This document shows positions 41,132 to 44,695 of a DNA stretch of 44,695 bases, piece after piece (position 1 is the stretch's first letter; each line of letters starts with the position of its first letter). Origin of the DNA: an uncultured Eubacteriales bacterium (lineage in GTDB: Bacteria > Bacillota > Clostridia > Oscillospirales > Oscillospiraceae). The notes beneath the pieces are model-generated. The model saw only the letters and a list, made by a program, of their open reading frames with translations. It made no database searches and was not told the origin of the DNA. The stretch covers positions 1 through 44,695 of the forward strand of contig ONCI01000019.1 of the NCBI GenBank assembly GCA_900316255.1. The letters are read 5' to 3'. The position numbers and the translations under genes are program-made.

Positions 41132-41179
41132 GTTTTTATGTGAAATTTCAAAAAAATACCACAAGATTAGTTAAATTTC

Positions 41180-41208
41180 TTGTAATTTCCCGATGGATAA
41201 GGTACAAT
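41180..41208 (+). promoter_or_regulatory. Promoter of the E2-like gene
   Basis: TTGTAA (41180-41185), 17-base spacer, TACAAT (41203-41208). Confidence 0.75.
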
Positions 41209-41242
41209 ACAAACTCGGAATCCACAAAAGAGGAGGAGCCCC

Positions 41243-42133
41243 ATGGAGGAACAGTACAAGAAACGCTTTGGCGACCGGAGAGACGCCCGCTGGGTGCGGG
41301 ACGTGCCCGGGCTCACCACGGTGATGATGCATATCATGCCCCAGCGCACCGACGCCGAGGTCTATCTCAACGACAAGATCGACGTGACGGAACTGCTGCA
41401 ATACCTGGAAAAGAAGAACGCGGAGCATCCGGACTACAAGACCACGGTGTTCCACTGCTTCATCGTGGCCATCGCCCGCATGATCCGGGAGCGGCCCAAG
41501 ATGAACCGCTTCATCCAGGGCCGGCGCATGTACGAGCGCAATGACATCAGCCTGAGCTTTGTGGCCAAGCGCCGCTTTACCGACCATGCCGAGGAGGCCC
41601 TCATGTTCTTCACCCCCAAGGATGAGGACACCCTGGACACGCTGAGCTACCGCATCGCGGGCCAGGTGAAGGAGACCAAGAGGAGCGAGCACTCCACCGG
41701 CGGCATCGACGCCACCGTGGACGCCTTTGCCAGGATCCCCCGCCTGCTGCTGATGCTGGCCATCCGCATCATCCGCTATCTGGACTTCTGGGGCGTGAAC
41801 CCCAAGGCCCTCACCGACGGGGACACCAACTATTCCACCGTGCTGCTCTCGAACCTTGGCAGCATCAAGGGCCCGGCGGTCTACCACCACCTGAACAACT
41901 ACGGCACCAACAGCATCATGGTCACCATCGGCACCATCCACAAGGAGGAGATGGTGATGGAGGATGGCAGCAAGCAGATCCGGGACGTGGTGGAGATCGG
42001 AGCCACCCTGGACGAGCGTATTGCCGACGGCTTCTACTTCGTGCGGAGCCTGAAGCTGCTGAAGCACGTCTTCGCCAATCCCGAGCTGCTGGATCAGCCC
42101 ATCGGCCAGCCCAGCGGGTTTGAGTACAAATAA
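41243..42133 (+). CDS. 2-oxoacid dehydrogenase E2-like acyltransferase domain protein lacking the catalytic His
   Basis: A 296-residue protein corresponding to the CAT-like catalytic domain of E2 acyltransferases, without lipoyl or E1/E3-binding domains. The segment NYSTVLLSNLGSIKGPAVYH and the following YGTNSIMVTIG match the E2 core. The family active-site motif DHRxxDG reads DERIADG at residues 257-263: Glu258 replaces the catalytic His while Asp262 and Gly263 remain. A hydrophobic insertion (RLLLMLAIRIIRYLDFWG, about 166-184) may contact the membrane. No E1 or E3 gene is near, and an acyl-CoA ligase gene follows on the same strand. It may act on acyl-CoAs by another mechanism or be non-catalytic. 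GAGGAG precedes the ATG. Confidence 0.8.
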   Translation: MEEQYKKRFGDRRDARWVRDVPGLTTVMMHIMPQRTDAEVYLNDKIDVTELLQYLEKKNAEHPDYKTTVFHCFIVAIARMIRERPKMNRFIQGRRMYERNDISLSFVAKRRFTDHAEEALMFFTPKDEDTLDTLSYRIAGQVKETKRSEHSTGGIDATVDAFARIPRLLLMLAIRIIRYLDFWGVNPKALTDGDTNYSTVLLSNLGSIKGPAVYHHLNNYGTNSIMVTIGTIHKEEMVMEDGSKQIRDVVEIGATLDERIADGFYFVRSLKLLKHVFANPELLDQPIGQPSGFEYK

Positions 42134-42612
42134 AGAAGGATGAATGGTGAAGAATGAAAACTGAAGAATTATGGTATCCCCTGCGGCGATAGATGCTTAT
42201 TTGTCCGCGGCGCGGACACCATCATTCTTCTTTCTTCAGTTTTCAGTATTCACTTTTCATTTCCCTATAAGAGAATCCCCCAGTCAGCATGACGGCTGAC
42301 AGCGTCCGCCTTGCGGTGCCCGAAAAACGCTGCGGGCTCACGCTGTTCCTTGCGTTTTTCGACCGCTGCGGATATTCCGGCTTTGCTTCTTCTGCCACCG
42401 GCAGCGCAAAGCCGCAATCCCCTTTAGGCAAGGGGGCCAAAATGGAAGGAGACCCCTCAGTCTGACGCCTTGCGTGAGACGGCGTCAGACAGCTCCCCTT
42501 CACAGGGGAGCCTATAAGGAAAGGAGTACCCCTCAGTCACGGCGCTTGCGTGAGACGCACCGTGACAGCTCCCCTTAGGCAGGGGAGCCTATATGGAAGG
42601 AGTTATTGTAAT
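42134..42612. repeat. Repeat-filled gap: AGTGAAG tract pair and REP-like units
   Basis: An AGTGAAG-type tract (42134-42165) follows the stop codon, and its inverse lies at 42222-42262. Then come REP-like units at about 42280-42320, 42448-42513 and 42528-42594, the last two ending in ACAGGGGAGCCTATAAGGA and GCAGGGGAGCCTATATGGA. GGAAAGGAG or GGAAGGAG follows each of these. No gene is supported. Confidence 0.8.
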
Positions 42613-44379
42613 ATGGAGAAGATCACGGCAAGGACGCCCTGGGAGCCCTGGATGGGCAGCGTCCCCATGCACCTGGACTATTTTCAGGGGACCATGTTCG
42701 AGGCGGTGGAGAAGATCGCCCGGCAGTACCCGGAGAACATTGCTTTTGACTTTATGGGCACGCCCACCGGCTACCCTGAGATGATCCGGGAGATCGAGCG
42801 CTGCGCCAGGGCCCTGAAAGCGCTGGACATCAAGGAAGGGGACAAGGTCACCATCGCCATGCCCAACTGCCCCCAGGCCATCTTCCTGTTCTACGGCGTG
42901 AACCGCATCGGCGCCATCGCCAACATGATCCACCCTCTCTCCGCGGAGAAGGAGATCGAGTTCTACCTGAACGTATCGGAGAGCGAGACGGCCATTACCC
43001 TGAACCAGTTTTACCCGAAGTTTGCCCGCGTGCTGCCCAACACCGGGGTGAAGCACCTGATCATTGCGGACATCGCCGACGCCCTCTCTCCCGTGCTGAA
43101 AGTGGGCTTTGCGGTGAAGAACGTCATCGACCCCATCTCCAAGGCCCTGAAGAAGCACACAAAGCCCCAGTTTATCAAGAAGGTCTCCCGGAACGCCGAC
43201 AAGGTGCTGCTGTGGAAGGACTTTCTGGCGGGGGCCGGGAAGGTCACCGGGGACTATGCCGTGCGGCGTAAGGCTGAGGACCCGGCTGTCATCCTCTATT
43301 CCGGCGGTACCACCGGCACCACCAAGGGCATCGTGCTGACGAACCTGAACTTCAACGCCCTGGGCCAGCAGGTCATTGCGGCAAACCCCATCTTCACCCC
43401 CGGGGACAAGATGCTGGCCGCCATGCCCCTGTTCCACGGCTTTGGCCTGGGCGTTTGCGTGCACACCATGCTCTCCCAGGGCGGAAGGTGCATCCTGATC
43501 CCCCAGTTCACCGCCAAATCCTATGCCAAGGACCTGGTGAAGCACCGCTGCAACTTCATTGCGGGCGTGCCCACCCTCTATGAGGCCCTGCTGCGCCTGC
43601 CTGCGATGGAGGACGCGGATCTGAGCTGCCTGAAGGGCGTCTTCTCCGGCGGCGACAGCCTTTCCATTGAGCTGAAAAAGAAGTTTGACAAGTTCCTGGC
43701 CGAGCACGGCGCCACCATCCAGGTCCGGGAGGGCTACGGCACCACCGAGACCGTCACCGCCTGCTGTCTGACCCCGCTGACCAAGGCCAAGGAGGGCAGC
43801 ATCGGCATCCCCTTCTCCGACGTGTACATCAAGATCGTGGAGCCCGGCACCGACCGGGAGCTGCCCTACGGCCGGGAGGGTGAGATCCTGCTGGCGGGCC
43901 CCACCGTCATGAAGGAATACATGAAGCACCCCGAGGAGACCGCCCAGACTCTGCGGCGCCACGCCGACGGGCTCACCTGGGTCTATACCGGGGACCTGGG
44001 CGTCATGGACGAGGAAGGCTTCATCTTCTTCAAGGGCCGGGCCAAACGGATGATCATCTCCTCCGGCTACAACGTCTATCCCGCCCAGATCGAGAACATC
44101 CTGGACGCCCACGACAAGGTACAGATGAGCTGCGTCATCGGCGTGCCCGACTCCTACAAGATGCAGAAGGTCAAGGCCTTCGTGAAGCTGGCGGCCAATG
44201 TGCCCGCCAATGACGAGACCAAGGCGGAGCTGCTGGACTACTGCCGCAGGCATATCGCGAAATACGCCATGCCCTACGACATCGAGTTCCGGGAGGATCT
44301 GCCCAAGACCCTGGTGGGCAAGGTGGCCTACCGGGTGCTGGAAGAGGAAGAGCTGGAGAAGCTCAAGGCGGCAGGCTGA
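42613..44379 (+). CDS. AMP-dependent acyl-CoA synthetase/ligase
   Basis: A 588-residue member of the ANL superfamily. I chose the ATG at 42613, ten bases after AAGGAG; upstream in-frame sequence is repeat DNA. VILYSGGTTGTTKGIVLTN is the phosphate-binding A3 loop, GYGTTETVTACC the A5 motif, VYTGDLGVMDEEGFIFFKGR holds A7/A8, and PKTLVGKVAYRVL the C-terminal catalytic Lys. It activates a carboxylate with ATP and loads it on CoA; the size and motifs fit a medium- to long-chain fatty acid ligase. The E2-like protein upstream may use its product. No membrane segment is evident. Confidence 0.9.
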   Translation: MEKITARTPWEPWMGSVPMHLDYFQGTMFEAVEKIARQYPENIAFDFMGTPTGYPEMIREIERCARALKALDIKEGDKVTIAMPNCPQAIFLFYGVNRIGAIANMIHPLSAEKEIEFYLNVSESETAITLNQFYPKFARVLPNTGVKHLIIADIADALSPVLKVGFAVKNVIDPISKALKKHTKPQFIKKVSRNADKVLLWKDFLAGAGKVTGDYAVRRKAEDPAVILYSGGTTGTTKGIVLTNLNFNALGQQVIAANPIFTPGDKMLAAMPLFHGFGLGVCVHTMLSQGGRCILIPQFTAKSYAKDLVKHRCNFIAGVPTLYEALLRLPAMEDADLSCLKGVFSGGDSLSIELKKKFDKFLAEHGATIQVREGYGTTETVTACCLTPLTKAKEGSIGIPFSDVYIKIVEPGTDRELPYGREGEILLAGPTVMKEYMKHPEETAQTLRRHADGLTWVYTGDLGVMDEEGFIFFKGRAKRMIISSGYNVYPAQIENILDAHDKVQMSCVIGVPDSYKMQKVKAFVKLAANVPANDETKAELLDYCRRHIAKYAMPYDIEFREDLPKTLVGKVAYRVLEEEELEKLKAAG

Positions 44380-44428
44380 AAGTAAAAACCGGGCGCGCTG
44401 CAAAAGATGCGCATAGTCCAGTCCGCAT

Positions 44429-44637
44429 CGTAGGGGAGGGGCTCGCCCCTCCCGGCAGCAGGGAACATAGACTTGCAAAAAGGTTCGGCGAATTCGCAGA
44501 TTGTACGAATTCGCCGAACCTTTTCTCACAATACAGCCAGGTCCCGCCGGGAGGGCACATACCCGCAGGGCACGCAGAGGCCCTCCCCTACGTTGTGATC
44601 GGGAGCTTGCGCTCTGTTTTCGTATTTTGCAACAGCT
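44429..44637. repeat. Composite palindromic element, copy B
   Basis: Inverse copy of the element at 2740-2939: GTAGGGGAGGGGCTCGCCCCTCCC first, then a hairpin with GGTTCGGCGAATTCG arms (44476-44525), then the block CCGGGAGGGCACATACCCGC to CCCTCCCCTACG. The hairpin arms differ from copy A at paired positions (GG/CC instead of TG/CA), which suggests the structure is maintained. The last 58 bases of the window show nothing further. Confidence 0.88.
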
Positions 44638-44695
44638 CCTACGCGCAGGTCTGAGGTTTCTGCGCTTTGAGGGGTGGCTCCGTTACTGTTCAGCG

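Overview
The window looks like a chromosomal segment of a GC-rich, spore-forming, anaerobic Firmicute of the Oscillospiraceae/Ruminococcaceae type. This placement is inferred from the gene content: a YlmC/YmxH-type sporulation protein, SpoIID, a YtvI-like membrane protein, a CIRCE-controlled hrcA-grpE-dnaK-dnaJ locus, a ferredoxin-linked 2-oxoglutarate oxidoreductase and an archaeal-type prolyl-tRNA synthetase. Near-consensus vegetative promoters with 17-bp spacers precede many genes. I see no rRNA, tRNA, CRISPR array, transposase or phage gene.

Layout. 1-3.3 kb: end of an AI-2E/YtvI-type permease, a two-gene MotA/MotB-like stator pair without flagellar genes, and a small glutaredoxin-like protein. 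3.6-10.5 kb: a LysR regulator with a palindromic operator inside its own promoter, divergent from korDABC (2-oxoglutarate:ferredoxin oxidoreductase) and a succinyl-CoA:acetate-type CoA-transferase, followed by an ornithine-cyclodeaminase-like (LOR/SDH) protein. Together these suggest glutamate-family carbon flow through 2-oxoglutarate to succinyl-CoA with reduced ferredoxin and CoA exchange. 11-15.6 kb: a short-chain dehydrogenase, proS, and a divergent operon of a frameshifted membrane-protein gene, a small membrane protein and an OhrR-like regulator. 15.8-18.8 kb: ymxH and a ParB/Noc-like gene divergent from rarA, then a DUF951 gene. 18.8-25.6 kb: a GIY-YIG protein and a surface-glycan cluster (GT2, flippase, ATP-grasp, DegT aminotransferase), then a membrane-fused spermidine-synthase-like protein. 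26-35.7 kb: spoIID, a membrane protein, a secreted protein with a perfect heptapeptide repeat, an AlkZ-related protein, a CPA2 antiporter with a possible terminated leader, DUF378, an MFS/GDPD pair and a MarR regulator. 35.9-40.9 kb: hrcA-grpE-dnaK-dnaJ. 41.2-44.4 kb: an E2-like acyltransferase lacking the family's catalytic His, and an acyl-CoA ligase.

The most unusual content is intergenic. Four repeat families fill the gaps: (1) heptanucleotide tracts (TTTTTAG/TTTCTAG or AGTGAAG/AGTGAAA) that mostly sit at gene 3' ends in one orientation relative to the gene; (2) five copies of a 125-160 bp terminal-inverted-repeat, MITE-like element; (3) REP-like palindromic units whose outer edge often abuts a Shine-Dalgarno; and (4) a 200-bp composite palindromic element near both ends of the window in opposite orientation, with a partial copy in the middle. 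These families have no gene of their own in the window and are the best candidates for something undescribed.
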